This document shows, piece after piece, positions 1 to 8,880 of a stretch of 64,000 nt of DNA. The DNA comes from Streptomyces xantholiticus (GTDB lineage Bacteria > Actinomycetota > Actinomycetes > Streptomycetales > Streptomycetaceae), in NCBI RefSeq assembly GCF_014651015.1, contig NZ_BMWB01000004.1:313742-377741 (forward strand). The letters run 5' to 3'. The stretch's first letter is position 1, and every line of letters begins with the position of its first letter. The notes beneath the pieces were generated by a model. The model was not told the origin of the DNA and did not search any database. It saw only the letters and a list, made by a program, of their open reading frames with translations. The position numbers and the translations under genes are program-made.

Positions 1-251
1 CCCCCCCGCGGCCCCTGCCGGCGCATCACCCGCGGCGTCACACCGATCAGGCTGCTGGTGGACCTGGTGAGGGCCGGGATCGGCGTCGGGATCGCGCCAC
101 GCCGGATCGGCGAGGACGCCGGGCTGCCGTGTGTGACGATCCGGCAGCCGGAACAGGGCAGGCAGGTGGTAGAGCATCACCGCGCCTGCGGAAGCCCGCG
201 GCCGCGGAGCTGCTCGACCACCTGACGGGTGCTACGGCCGCAGCGCCCTGA
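1..251 (+). pseudogene. 3' end of a LysR-type regulator, frameshifted
   Basis: Frame 1 from the window edge reads like the end of a LysR effector domain (LLVDLVRAGIGVGIAPRR, then a V.IRQP segment). At about position 184 this frame runs into a tail that does not fit and stops at 220-222. The expected LysR ending (RKPAAAELLDHLTGA, stop at 249-251) is in frame 3 from about 186, so one base appears to be missing near 180-188. The 5' part lies outside the window. The restored frame overlaps the stop of the convergent TetR gene by about 20 bp. It could be a real frameshift or a sequencing error. The family call rests only on this C-terminal pattern. Confidence 0.6.
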
Positions 252-825
252 GCAGCATGTCGGCGAGGTGGTCGGCGACCTGCTGCTTGGTGAGCGGGCC
301 GTCGGGGCGGTACCAGGTGGACAGGTGGTGGATCGAGCCGAAGTGGTAGTCGACGACGAGGTCGGCGGGTGTGGCGGAGGAGAAGACGCCGCTCTGCTGT
401 CCCTCCTCCACCAGCGCGCGGAAGCGCTCGTGGTAGCGGCGGCGTTCGGCGCGCACCTGCTTGTGCTTCTCGGGGCTCAGGTGGTGCATGGAGCGGAAGA
501 AGATGTCGGCGTCGTCGAGGTTGTCGATGGTGGTGACGACGACGTCCGCCGCCGCGCCGCGCAGCCGCGTCGCGACGGGTTCTTCGGCGTCCGCGTAGGC
601 GTCGAGCCGCTGCTGCTGGACCCGCAGCACGCGGGCGTAGACCTCGTGGAGGAGGTCCTCCTTGGAGCCGAAGTAGTGGTACAGCGCGCCCTTGGTGACG
701 CCGGCCGCCTCCACGATCTCCTGCACCGAGGTGCGGTCGTAGCCGCGCTCGGCGAAGAGCCGGGTGGCAGCGGCCAGCAGCCTCTGCGGCACGGGGGTGC
801 CGTCCCCGTCCGTCGTCCTGGCCAT
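232..825 (-). CDS. TetR/AcrR family transcriptional regulator
   Basis: 197 aa, normal length for the family. The N-terminal HTH is clear (residues ~30-58, TSVQEIVEAAGVTKGALYHYF); the helical C-terminal ligand domain is typical of regulators of fatty-acid genes (STWYRPDGPLT near the end). It is the last gene of a minus-strand operon, 50 bp after the acyl-CoA ligase stop, so it is probably co-transcribed with the SDR and ligase. An operator-like site (3337-3349) upstream of the SDR is the likely target, which would make the operon autoregulated. The ligand is probably an acyl-CoA or fatty acid, inferred only from the neighbours. Confidence 0.9.
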   Translation of the reverse strand: MARTTDGDGTPVPQRLLAAATRLFAERGYDRTSVQEIVEAAGVTKGALYHYFGSKEDLLHEVYARVLRVQQQRLDAYADAEEPVATRLRGAAADVVVTTIDNLDDADIFFRSMHHLSPEKHKQVRAERRRYHERFRALVEEGQQSGVFSSATPADLVVDYHFGSIHHLSTWYRPDGPLTKQQVADHLADMLLRALRP

Positions 826-875
826 TGCCGCAACCGCCTTTCTTTCTGTTCTTCGTTGCCGTTGCCCGATGCCTG

Positions 876-2528
876 TTACGCCGGGGAACGCAGTTCCCGC
901 CTGAGGATCTTCCCACTTGTCGTCTTCGGGAGCTCCGGCAGTACCTCGACTTCACGGGGGTACTTGTAGGCGGCCAGCCGCTCGGCGCAGTACGTGGAGA
1001 TCTCCGCGGGGTCGACGAGGGCCCCGGGACGCAGGCTGACGAAGGCCTTCACGCTCTCGCCGCGGTAGGAGTCCGGGATGCCGACGACGGCCGCCTCGCG
1101 GACGGCGGGGTGGGTGTAGAGCACGTCCTCGACCTCGCGCGGCCAGACCTTGAACCCGGAGGCGTTGATCATGTCCTTCTTGCGGTCGACGACGTAGAGC
1201 CATCCGTCGGCGTCCATGAAGCCGATGTCACCGGTGCGCAGTTCACCGTCGGGGAAGGCTTGAGCGGTGGCCTCGGGCAGCCGCCAGTAGCCGGGCACCA
1301 CATGCGGGCCGCGGATCGCGATCTCGCCCTGTTCACCGAAGGGCACGTCCTGACCGTCCTCGTCGACGATCCGGACGATCGTGTCCGGGCCGGGTATCCC
1401 GACGGAGAGGGTGCCGGAGGCCGGGTCGACGGGGGCCTCCTTCTCCGGGGGCACGGAGGCGCAGGGTGCGGTGCATTCGGTGAGGCCGTAGCCATTGCGG
1501 ATGTACGGCCCGAAGCCGGCCCGGAACTTCTCGACCAGTGCCGGCGGCACCGGCGCGCCGCCGGAGGAGATCACAGCGAAGGAGCTGAAGTGCTCCCGGG
1601 TGGCGGCAGGGTGGGCGGCGAGCGCCATGAAGGCCGTGGAGGGGCCGACGGTGTACGCGGGGCGGTGTTCCAGGAACGCGTCGAGGACGACACCGGCATC
1701 GAAGCGGTACGCGAGCGCCAGGGTGCCCGCGTTGGCAAGGCAGACGGCGAGCTGGCAGACCATGCCGGTGATGTGGAACAGCGGCGCGAGCACGAAGTAG
1801 CAGGCGCCTTCGGGCACCGGGTGGCCGGTGCGCTGGCGTTCGGCGTTGTAGGTGATGCCGCCGTGCAGGTTCATGGCGCCCTTGGGGGTGCCGCTGGTAC
1901 CGGACGTGTAGCTGATCAACGCCACGTCGCCCGCGGCGGGTTCGCGTCCGGTCGGGGCGGGCAGGCCGCGGCGGGCGACGGCGAGCAGGTCGTCGGCGTC
2001 GGCGGCGGGCGCGCTGCGCTCGAAGCCGAGGACCCTCTCGTCGCCCCGGGTCTGCAGGTCGAGTTCGCAGGCGGTGAGGGCGATCCGTACGGGCGAGGCG
2101 GCGGCGCAGTCGCGCAGGTACGCCTCCCATGCCCGGTCGGAGCAGATCAGCGCGGTCACCTCGGCATCCGCGAGGACGTGCGCGACCTCGCCCGACTTGT
2201 ACATCGGGTTGAGCGGGACGACGGTGGCCCCGGCCTTCCACGCTCCGAGGAGGGCGATCACGAAGTGCGGGGTGTTCTGCAGCATGATCGCGACGCGGTC
2301 GCCGCGCGAGACACCGCGGGCGGCGAGGTGGCCGGCCACCGCGTCGGACAGTTCGTCGGTCTCGCGGTAGCTCAGCCGGCCGTCGAAGTAGGCGAGAGCG
2401 GTGTGTTCGGGGGCGCGGGCGACGGCGGCACGGAAGGAGTGCACGACGGTCGGGTGCGGGTCGATCGGCGCCCGCTGCGCTTCGCTGAGCTGGGAGAGCC
2501 AGGGTTTGGCCGCGTAGATCGAGCTCAT
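876..2528 (-). CDS. Acyl-CoA synthetase (AMP-forming, ANL superfamily)
   Basis: 550 aa from the chosen ATG. This ATG overlaps the upstream SDR stop as ATGA, so the two genes are translationally coupled; the longer reading adds only six residues. All adenylate-forming motifs are present: P-loop YTSGTSGTPKGA, the YGLTE motif, the hinge DRKKDMIN, and the C-terminal catalytic lysine in TTSGKILRREL. The enzyme activates a carboxylic acid to an acyl-AMP and then an acyl-CoA in the cytoplasm. Sequence class and partners (SDR, TetR) fit medium/long-chain fatty acid or a related catabolic acid; the substrate cannot be read from sequence. Confidence 0.93.
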   Translation of the reverse strand: MSSIYAAKPWLSQLSEAQRAPIDPHPTVVHSFRAAVARAPEHTALAYFDGRLSYRETDELSDAVAGHLAARGVSRGDRVAIMLQNTPHFVIALLGAWKAGATVVPLNPMYKSGEVAHVLADAEVTALICSDRAWEAYLRDCAAASPVRIALTACELDLQTRGDERVLGFERSAPAADADDLLAVARRGLPAPTGREPAAGDVALISYTSGTSGTPKGAMNLHGGITYNAERQRTGHPVPEGACYFVLAPLFHITGMVCQLAVCLANAGTLALAYRFDAGVVLDAFLEHRPAYTVGPSTAFMALAAHPAATREHFSSFAVISSGGAPVPPALVEKFRAGFGPYIRNGYGLTECTAPCASVPPEKEAPVDPASGTLSVGIPGPDTIVRIVDEDGQDVPFGEQGEIAIRGPHVVPGYWRLPEATAQAFPDGELRTGDIGFMDADGWLYVVDRKKDMINASGFKVWPREVEDVLYTHPAVREAAVVGIPDSYRGESVKAFVSLRPGALVDPAEISTYCAERLAAYKYPREVEVLPELPKTTSGKILRRELRSPA

Positions 2529-3289
2529 CGGCCGGTCTCCTCCCACTTCTGCTGGATGTGGTTCATGCCGGCCAGCCAGCGCTCGTTCTGCGTCGCGCGG
2601 GCCGCGTAGTACTCGGCGACCTCGGGATGCGGAAGGACGAGGAAGCGGTCCTCCGTCATGGCCTCGAAGAGGGAGGCGGCCACGTCCTCAGGCTCGATCG
2701 CGGTGGGTGTGAGGACCAGTTCGCCCGCCGTGCCGCTCGCGGTCAGCATGTCGGTGCGCACGCCCTGGGGGCAGATGGCGTGGACCTTGAGGCCGCGGTG
2801 CCGGTAGGTGAGGGAGAGCCACTCGGCGTAGGCGAGCGCGCCGTGCTTGGTGACGCTGTAGGGCGCGGCGCCGATCATGGTGAGGAGGCCGGCGGCGGAG
2901 ACGGTGGAGACGAAGCGGCCGCTGCCGCGCTCGAGCCAGTCGGGCAGCAGCGCCCGGCTCGCCCGCACGTGCGCCATGACGTTGACGTCCCAGGCGGCGG
3001 CCCATACGTCCTCGTCGGCGAAGGCGTCGCCGCCGGAGCTCAGTCCGGCGTTGGCGCAGTAGACGTCGACGACGCCGTCGAGGGCGTCGCGGGCCTCGTC
3101 CACGATCTGCGAGGCGTCGCCCGGTACGGCGGTGGCGCCGATCTCGTCGGCGACGGTCTTGGCCTTGCCCGCGTCGATGTCGTTGACGACCACCCGGGCG
3201 CCTTCGGCGGCGAACCGTCGGGCCAGCGCGGCTCCGATACCGCCGCCCGCGCCCGTGACGACGACTCCAGCGCCCTGCACCGTACTCAT
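2525..3289 (-). CDS. Short-chain dehydrogenase/reductase
   Basis: 254 aa. The start is the ATG giving MSTVQGAG, with an AGGAAGAGG Shine-Dalgarno just upstream; the longer in-frame extension would absorb that site. The Rossmann motif TGAGGGIG lies at residues ~11-18, NAG at ~85-90, and the catalytic YSVTK at about 145-150 (Tyr and Lys both present), so an NAD(P)-dependent oxidoreductase is expected. It is the first gene of the SDR-ligase-TetR operon, stop overlapping the next start. It probably oxidises a hydroxyl intermediate in the same acid/alcohol degradation route; the substrate is unknown. Confidence 0.93.
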   Translation of the reverse strand: MSTVQGAGVVVTGAGGGIGAALARRFAAEGARVVVNDIDAGKAKTVADEIGATAVPGDASQIVDEARDALDGVVDVYCANAGLSSGGDAFADEDVWAAAWDVNVMAHVRASRALLPDWLERGSGRFVSTVSAAGLLTMIGAAPYSVTKHGALAYAEWLSLTYRHRGLKVHAICPQGVRTDMLTASGTAGELVLTPTAIEPEDVAASLFEAMTEDRFLVLPHPEVAEYYAARATQNERWLAGMNHIQQKWEETGR

Positions 3290-3336
3290 CGGCTCAGCCT
3301 CTTCCTGGCTCTCGTACACCGGTCCCCGGCAGACTA

Positions 3337-3349
3337 ACCAGTCGGTATG
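3337..3349. promoter_or_regulatory. Candidate TetR operator upstream of the SDR operon
   Basis: Reads CATACCGACTGGT on the minus strand, about 48 bp upstream of the SDR start. It matches 12 of 13 positions of a word found upstream of the MHS transporter (16128) and the molybdopterin oxidoreductase (27248). The operon encodes its own TetR, a plausible binder. It also lies in front of the divergent NamZ-like gene. Confidence 0.5.
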
Positions 3350-3458
3350 TCGCTGCGGAAGAGGAGAGACACAACCACGTGCCGGGATCGTTCCCCGGGG
3401 CCGACATGAGCGCTAGCGTGCAGTGGTCATGACACACGGTGTTCACGGAGGTAGCTCT

Positions 3459-4697
3459 ATGAGCCTGTCCAGACGGGGTTTGCTGGTCGTGGGCGGCGCG
3501 CTGGGGGCGCTGGCCGCCACCGGCTCGCCCGCCGCGGCCCACTCGGGCCACGGCCGGGTCCGCACCGGATTCGAACGCCTGGCCGCCGACGGGTACGCAG
3601 CACTGTCCGGGCAGCGGGTCGGAGTGGTCACCAACCCGACGGGCATCACCCGTGAGGTCCGCCACATCGTGGACGTGATGCACGCCGACGACCGCGTGGA
3701 CCTCGTCGCGGTCTTCGGCCCCGAGCACGGTTTCCGCGGCACCGCACAGGCCGGCGGCTCCGAGGGCCGCTACGACGACCCGGCGACCGGACTGCCCGTC
3801 TACGACACGTATCTCAAGAGCGGGCAGCCGCTCGCCGACATCTTCACGGCCTCCGGCGTCGACACGGTCGTCTTCGACATCCAGGACGCGGGCGCCCGCT
3901 TCTACACGTACATCTGGACGCTGTTCGACTGCATGCAGTCGGCGGCCCTCGCCGGCAAGCGCTTCGTCGTCCTCGACCGGCCGAACCCGGTGACCGGCAG
4001 AACCGCCCTCGGACCGGTGCTCGACAAGGCGTTCTCCACCTTCGTGGGCCGTGAGCCCATCTCACAGGCGCACGGAATGACGGTCGCCGAGCTGGCGCTG
4101 CTGTTCAACGGCGAGTTCCTCACCCGCCCCGTCGAACTCGAGATCGTGCGGATGAAGGGCTGGCGGCGGAGCGACTTCTTCGACGAGACGGGCCTGCCCT
4201 GGGTGCCACCGAGCCCCAACATGCCCACGCCGGAGACCGCGCTGGTCTACTTGGGCACCTGTCTGTTCGAGGGCACGAACCTCTCCGAGGGCCGCGGCAC
4301 CACCCGCCCCTTCGAACTGCTGGGTGCCGAGGGCGTCGGCCCGGCCTGGGCGGAGGCCGCGAACACGCTCGGCCTGCCCGGCATCCGCTTCCGTGAGGCG
4401 TATTTCACGCCCACGTTCTCCAAGTTCCAGGGGAAGACGGTCGGCGGCGTCCAGCTGCACGTCCACGACCGCGCGTCCTGCGACCCGGTCCGCACGGGCA
4501 TCGGCCTCCTGGTGACGGCGAAACGCACCTGGAGCGGCTTCGCCTGGCGCTCCGACAACTGGATCGACAAGCTGACGGGCTCCACCAAGGTGCGCACCCT
4601 GATCGACGCGGGCGCGGACACCGACGAGGTCGTCGGCGCCTGGCACGACGAACTGGCCGCGTTCAGCACCGTACGGAAGCAGTACCTCCGCTACTGA
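3459..4697 (+). CDS. DUF1343 / NamZ-type exo-beta-N-acetylmuramidase, secreted
   Basis: 412 aa from the ATG preceded by GGAGGT at 3447-3452; the earlier in-frame ATG lacks such a site. The N-terminus has an SRR pair followed by a hydrophobic stretch and an AAA cleavage region, so Tat or Sec export is likely. The body is DUF1343 throughout: GVVTNPTG, the FGPEHGFRG motif with the conserved acidic residue, FDIQDAGARFYTY, LDRPNP, and SEGRGTTRPFELLGA. The family includes NamZ (GH171), which removes N-acetylmuramic acid from non-reducing ends of cell-wall fragments, so a role in wall recycling outside the membrane is likely. It is transcribed alone, divergent from the SDR operon. Confidence 0.88.
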   Translation: MSLSRRGLLVVGGALGALAATGSPAAAHSGHGRVRTGFERLAADGYAALSGQRVGVVTNPTGITREVRHIVDVMHADDRVDLVAVFGPEHGFRGTAQAGGSEGRYDDPATGLPVYDTYLKSGQPLADIFTASGVDTVVFDIQDAGARFYTYIWTLFDCMQSAALAGKRFVVLDRPNPVTGRTALGPVLDKAFSTFVGREPISQAHGMTVAELALLFNGEFLTRPVELEIVRMKGWRRSDFFDETGLPWVPPSPNMPTPETALVYLGTCLFEGTNLSEGRGTTRPFELLGAEGVGPAWAEAANTLGLPGIRFREAYFTPTFSKFQGKTVGGVQLHVHDRASCDPVRTGIGLLVTAKRTWSGFAWRSDNWIDKLTGSTKVRTLIDAGADTDEVVGAWHDELAAFSTVRKQYLRY

Positions 4698-4798
4698 CGC
4701 GGGGCACGCCGGGCGCGGTGCACGGTACGAGGTATGGCCGTTTCTCCTCTTGCGCAGGATGCTGGGTCGGCAGCGCAACGCAAGGGGAGGGGCGGGCC

Positions 4799-6085
4799 AT
4801 GGCGGGGACGGGCATGCGGCCGTACCGGGAGATCTGCTTCGACGCGGACGGCGATCCGGGCGGCGGTCCCTACAACCTGCTCGCCGGTCTCGACGTCACG
4901 GACCTCGTCGTGTTCGCACATGGCTGGAACAACTCCCCCGCCACCGGCCGCCGGCTGCACTCGGCGTTCTTCGCGCCCTTCCCGAAGCTGCTGGCGGGCG
5001 CACCCGGCACGCGCGCCGCCTACGCCGGCGTGCTGTGGCCCTCGATGCGGTTCCCCGACGAGCCGTTCCCCGGCGCCGAGCGGGCCGAGGACGCCTCGGC
5101 GCCGACGGGCCGGGGGCTGGACAAGACGACGCGGGACCTGCTCTCCTGCCTCTTCCCCGGGCACGGGGCGACGGTGGACAAGCTGGCGTGGCTCCTCGAC
5201 GAACAGCCCGGCTCCCGGGCGGCGTTCGCCGAGTTCGGGTTGCTGGCCCGGCAGCTGACGGCGGTGCCGCCGGGCGGGCTGGAAGCGGCGTTCGCGGAGG
5301 ATCTGCCGCGGGACGAACAGAGCCCGCCGGCCGTCCTGTACGAGGACCCGCTCACGCTCTGCGGACGGCTGGCGGCGGCCCTCGGCGCAAAGGCGCCGGA
5401 CGGCGGGCCGGGCACGGCCTGGCGGGGTGCGAGGGAACTGCTGCGGCAGACGACGTACTACGCGATGAAGCGGCGGGCCGGCACCGTCGGCGAGCTGGGC
5501 CTCGGCCCGCTGCTGGGTCGGCTGTCGCGGTCCGCACCCCACGTACGCGTCCATCTCGTCGGTCACAGCCACGGCGCGCGGCTGGTGGCGTTCGCGCTGC
5601 GAGGGCTGCCGGAGGGCGCGCGGAACGTGAAGTCGGTGACGCTGCTCCAAGCGGCCTTCTCGCACTACGCGTTCGCCACCGGTCTCCCTCACGCCCCGCA
5701 CCGCTGCGGGGCGCTCGGCGCCCTGCAGCACCGGGTCGAGGGGCCCGTGGTGGCCTGCCATTCGCGGCACGACACCGCGCTCGGGGTGTTCTACCCGCTG
5801 GCGTCGAGTCTCGCCGGCGACACGGCCGCCGCCGCCGGGGCCGACCAGCGGTGGTGGGCGATGGGGCATGACGGGATCCGGGCCGTCGCGGACACGCCAC
5901 GCCTGACGCTGGATGAGGCACTGCGCAGTGGGCTGCCCGCAGCCGGCTGCGTCAATGTCGACGTCTCCGCCGTGGTGCGCCACGGGTGGCCGCCGACGGG
6001 TGCGCACGGCGACATCTGCCATGAGGAACTGGCCCGGGTGGTGCTGACGGCGGGCCGTTTCACGGACGCCGCGACAGGGTCGTGA
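4799..6085 (+). CDS. Predicted alpha/beta hydrolase (serine hydrolase-like), function unknown
   Basis: 428 aa. The start is the ATG (MAGTGMRPYRE) after a GGGGAGGGG purine run; the upstream in-frame ATG at 4718 has no visible site. There is no signal peptide, so it is probably cytoplasmic. Residues ~35-45 (LVVFAHGWNN) resemble the oxyanion strand and the GHSHGARL motif at about 256-263 is a nucleophile elbow (G-x-S-x-G). A late His (HGDICHEEL) could complete the triad. Large unassigned stretches (residues 90-210) sit between. Substrate unknown; it lies alone between NamZ and a small unknown gene. Confidence 0.75.
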   Translation: MAGTGMRPYREICFDADGDPGGGPYNLLAGLDVTDLVVFAHGWNNSPATGRRLHSAFFAPFPKLLAGAPGTRAAYAGVLWPSMRFPDEPFPGAERAEDASAPTGRGLDKTTRDLLSCLFPGHGATVDKLAWLLDEQPGSRAAFAEFGLLARQLTAVPPGGLEAAFAEDLPRDEQSPPAVLYEDPLTLCGRLAAALGAKAPDGGPGTAWRGARELLRQTTYYAMKRRAGTVGELGLGPLLGRLSRSAPHVRVHLVGHSHGARLVAFALRGLPEGARNVKSVTLLQAAFSHYAFATGLPHAPHRCGALGALQHRVEGPVVACHSRHDTALGVFYPLASSLAGDTAAAAGADQRWWAMGHDGIRAVADTPRLTLDEALRSGLPAAGCVNVDVSAVVRHGWPPTGAHGDICHEELARVVLTAGRFTDAATGS

Positions 6086-6186
6086 TCCGGCCGAAGCGAC
6101 ACCGATCCCTTTTCGATGGAGCCGAAACGGGCACTCCTACGTCCATTCCTCAACGCCGATGTACCAGCGACGGAGGTGTCGTTACG

Positions 6187-6798
6187 ATGGCAGGTTTCCG
6201 GAGTCTCGCGAGACAGGTGCGCGACCCGCGGTGTGATCTGGCGCTGCGGCGCTATTCCCTGCGCAAGTGCCTGGAACGGTTCGCCCCTTATGGGCACCGA
6301 GCCACCTGGGACCACCTGTGCGTCAGGCACCGTATCGATCCGGAGGACAGGGCTCCCGATCCGGCGCGGCTGGTGGCCGCGCTCGAGGAGCTGGAAGACG
6401 CGCGGGCCGTCTGGCTCGCCTACGAGGACAACTTCGCGGACCGTCGCAAACGGGAGAAGCACCACGGGCTGCGGCGGCCCGGACACATCGACGACTGGCA
6501 CCGCAGGACCTGGGGCGGCAACGGCGTGGCCCGCTGTGACACACCGGCGGAGCACCCGTCCGCGCCGCTCGGCGAGGTGCTGCGCAGGCTGATCGGCGCG
6601 CTCGAGGCGGAGCCGGGGGCAGCGTGCCCGGTGTGCGGCCAGACGCACATCGTGTGGCGCCAGGACCTGGGGCACGAGCCGTGGTCCGGTCCGGTCTGCA
6701 CCGGCTGCGGCATCGTCGTGCCGCAGCCGGTTCTGGCTCCGGAAGCCATCACGGCCGCGCGGCGGGCGGCACAGCGCGAGCTCGCGTCGGTGGCGTGA
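6187..6798 (+). CDS. Conserved hypothetical protein with a C-terminal zinc-ribbon-like Cys pattern
   Basis: 203 aa from the ATG with GGAGGT 8 nt upstream; the earlier in-frame reading from 6082 is less likely. Two CxxC pairs (CPVCG near residue 157 and CTGCG near 182) look like a zinc ribbon. The rest is charged, helical and without recognised motifs. I do not recognise a function; DNA/RNA binding or a structural zinc site are possible. It ends just before two tandem hairpins that separate it from a convergent gene. Confidence 0.7.
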   Translation: MAGFRSLARQVRDPRCDLALRRYSLRKCLERFAPYGHRATWDHLCVRHRIDPEDRAPDPARLVAALEELEDARAVWLAYEDNFADRRKREKHHGLRRPGHIDDWHRRTWGGNGVARCDTPAEHPSAPLGEVLRRLIGALEAEPGAACPVCGQTHIVWRQDLGHEPWSGPVCTGCGIVVPQPVLAPEAITAARRAAQRELASVA

Positions 6799-6802
6799 TA
6801 CG

Positions 6803-6850
6803 GGGCCCGGCCGTCGGCCGGGCCCGGTTCCGGCCCTGGAGGCCGGAACC
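6803..6850. terminator. Two tandem hairpins between convergent genes
   Basis: First stem GGGCCCGGCC / GGCCGGGCCC (6803-6812, 6816-6825; 3-nt loop). Second stem GGTTCCGGCC / GGCCGGAACC (6826-6835, 6841-6850). Both are perfect and sit in the 59-bp gap between the 6187 (+) and 7604 (-) genes, so a bidirectional terminator is likely. Confidence 0.75.
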
Positions 6851-6857
6851 CGGAGGG

Positions 6858-7604
6858 TCACGCGGGCGCGCGGGACCAGGTCTCCTCGGTGAAGCGCTGC
6901 TCGTGAGGGAGCGCCAGCAGGCCGACCTTGAACAGCAGCACCGGGTCGGCGTCCCGGGCACGGAGCCGGGCCGGTGCGTGTTCGAGGATCCACGCCTGCA
7001 GTTCGGGCAGCGGCTCGTCGCGCGTGTGGTCGCACCACCAGGGGACGACGTTCGTGCTGTCGTCGAGGAGTTCGTCGATCCACCACTCGACGAACAGCTC
7101 GAGACAGGCGTCCGCCCTGCCGCCGACCGGCTGCTCGGCCCATCGGGCGAGATACGGCGTGACGGTGCTGCTCGCGGTCACACAGGCCTGGAACACGGTC
7201 ATCGCGTCCCACGGTTCGTCCTGCGTGTTGAGGGTGTGGGTCCACCAGGCGTGCAGGAAGTCCGCCACGGCGCCGGCCTGTTCGGCGGGCCAGCTCTGCC
7301 AGCCGGAGCGTCCGAGTCCGGTCAGGTCGTAGGCGTCGAGGTCGGCGAACCTGCCGTCGGCGAGTTGCTCGGCGAGCTGCGGCAGGATCCGGCGCATGGC
7401 GGCCTGGTGGTCGTCGAAGTGGCTCGGCACTTCGTGGGCGAACATCCGCAGGACGTCGTCGGGCAGTTGCGCTCCAGGCGTGCTCAACAGCGCCGTTTCC
7501 TCCGGCAGATGGCACATTCCGCAGCCCGTCTCCCCGGGGCTGGTCATACCGGCGAAGACCGTCCGGATGTGCTCGACCGCCGCGTCGAGTGCTGGTGAGG
7601 CCAT
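6858..7604 (-). CDS. Conserved hypothetical protein, about 248 aa
   Basis: The start is the ATG giving MASPALDAAVEHIRTVFAGM; a much longer reading upstream is only the shadow of the RNA ligase gene. A CGMC motif near residue 28 and many acidic and Trp residues are visible, but no catalytic pattern, signal peptide or membrane segment. I cannot name a family. It is divergent from the RNA ligase gene with about 144 bp between starts, and its stop faces the tandem hairpin terminator. Confidence 0.65.
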   Translation of the reverse strand: MASPALDAAVEHIRTVFAGMTSPGETGCGMCHLPEETALLSTPGAQLPDDVLRMFAHEVPSHFDDHQAAMRRILPQLAEQLADGRFADLDAYDLTGLGRSGWQSWPAEQAGAVADFLHAWWTHTLNTQDEPWDAMTVFQACVTASSTVTPYLARWAEQPVGGRADACLELFVEWWIDELLDDSTNVVPWWCDHTRDEPLPELQAWILEHAPARLRARDADPVLLFKVGLLALPHEQRFTEETWSRAPA

Positions 7605-7748
7605 GTGCGCCACGTCCCGTCGCCTACTCCGGTCGCGGCTCCCGCCCGCCGAAGAGCGCGACGCTACCAGTAGCGAAAACCGGTGGGCCAGCGGGATCCG
7701 CAGTGCGACAGTTGGCGGCGATGCGAACCACCACCGAGGAGCCCTGAC

Positions 7749-8822
7749 ATGTCGACGCTGCGCGTCACCGCCGAAGTACTGACCGTGCACCAGCACCCGA
7801 ACGCCGATGCGCTGGAGCTGGCCCAGGTGGGCCTGTACCGGGCCGTCGTCGCCAAGGGCGTCTACCGCACCGGCGATGCCGCGCTCTACATCCCCGAGCA
7901 GGCCGTGCTCCCGGCGGCGCTCGTCGAGGAGCTGGGGTTGACCGGCCGGCTCGCGGGCGGTGACGCCAACCGGGTCAAGGCCGTTCGGCTGCGGGGGGAA
8001 CTGTCGCAGGGGATCGTGTGCCGCCCGCGGGCGCTCGCGGACGTGGACCTGGTGCGCGCGGCGGCGGACGGCACGGACTTCGCGGACCGGCTCTCGATCA
8101 CCAAGTGGGCGCCGCCGATCCCGCCGCGGATGAACGGCGAGGTCGAGGCGGCGCCGGACCTGCTGCCGTGGGTGGACATCGAGAACCTGCAGCGGTACCC
8201 GGACATCTTCGAGCCCGGCGAGCCGGTCGTACTCACCGAGAAGCTGCACGGCACCGCGTGCCTCATGACCTACAGCACGGCGGACGGCGGACGGGTGCAG
8301 GTCTCGTCCAAGGGATTCGGAGCCAAGGGGCTGGCCATCAAGGAGGATCCGGCGAACCTCTACTGGCGCGCGGTGCTCGGGCACGGTGTGCCCAAGATCG
8401 TGGCGCGCCTCGCCGAGCGGCTCGGTGCGAGCCGGGTGGGCGTGTTCGCCGAGGTGTACGGCGCCGGCGTCCAGGACCTCGGCTACGGCAAGAACGCGCG
8501 GGCGGAGAACGGGCTGGGCTATGCCGTCTTCGACATCTCGGCGGAGATCGACGGCCAGGTCCGCTGGCTGGACCCGGCGGCCGTGCTCCACGGGGAACTG
8601 CCGGTGGTGCCCCGCCTGTTCGCGGGTCCTTACGATGCGGACCAGGTGCTGGAGCTGGCGAGCGGCCGCGAGACCGTTTCGGGCCGGCGGCTGCATCTGC
8701 GGGAGGGCGTGGTCGTCCGTCCGGCGGTGGAGCGGTACAGCCCCGTCACCGGGGGCAGGGCGATCGCCAAGGTGGTCAGCCCGGCGTATCTGACCCGCAA
8801 GGGCGGTACGGAGTTCGAGTAG
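7749..8822 (+). CDS. RNA ligase (ATP), DraRnl/Rnl5 type
   Basis: 357 aa. Residues ~1-120 form an N-terminal OB-like region (MSTLRVTAEVLTVHQHPNAD), as in the Deinococcus RNA ligase. The nucleotidyltransferase domain carries motif I TEKLHGTA (Lys ~ residue 165, the AMP acceptor), motif III-like RVGVFAEVYG, motif IV LREGVVVRP and motif V AIAKVVS. The product seals nicked RNA through a covalent enzyme-AMP; the in vivo substrate in Streptomyces is unknown to me. The start follows a GAGGAG run at 7736-7741. It is monocistronic and ends at a strong hairpin. I am confident of the superfamily, less of the subfamily. Confidence 0.82.
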   Translation: MSTLRVTAEVLTVHQHPNADALELAQVGLYRAVVAKGVYRTGDAALYIPEQAVLPAALVEELGLTGRLAGGDANRVKAVRLRGELSQGIVCRPRALADVDLVRAAADGTDFADRLSITKWAPPIPPRMNGEVEAAPDLLPWVDIENLQRYPDIFEPGEPVVLTEKLHGTACLMTYSTADGGRVQVSSKGFGAKGLAIKEDPANLYWRAVLGHGVPKIVARLAERLGASRVGVFAEVYGAGVQDLGYGKNARAENGLGYAVFDISAEIDGQVRWLDPAAVLHGELPVVPRLFAGPYDADQVLELASGRETVSGRRLHLREGVVVRPAVERYSPVTGGRAIAKVVSPAYLTRKGGTEFE

Positions 8823-8833
8823 CGCGAGCAACG

Positions 8834-8866
8834 AGGCGGGCCCGTCACGGGGGTGCGGGCCCGCCT
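8834..8866. terminator. Hairpin terminator between RNA ligase and soxR
   Basis: Perfect 11-bp arms AGGCGGGCCCG / CGGGCCCGCCT at 8834-8844 and 8856-8866, loop 11 nt, in the convergent gap between the RNA ligase stop (8822) and soxR stop (8912). Confidence 0.7.
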
Positions 8867-8880
8867 TCGGCCGTGTGAGG

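Noticed and set aside
6858..8831. A 657-codon minus-strand frame
   Set aside because: Its N-terminal 400 codons lie opposite the RNA ligase gene; only the C-terminal 248 codons from 7604 look coding.
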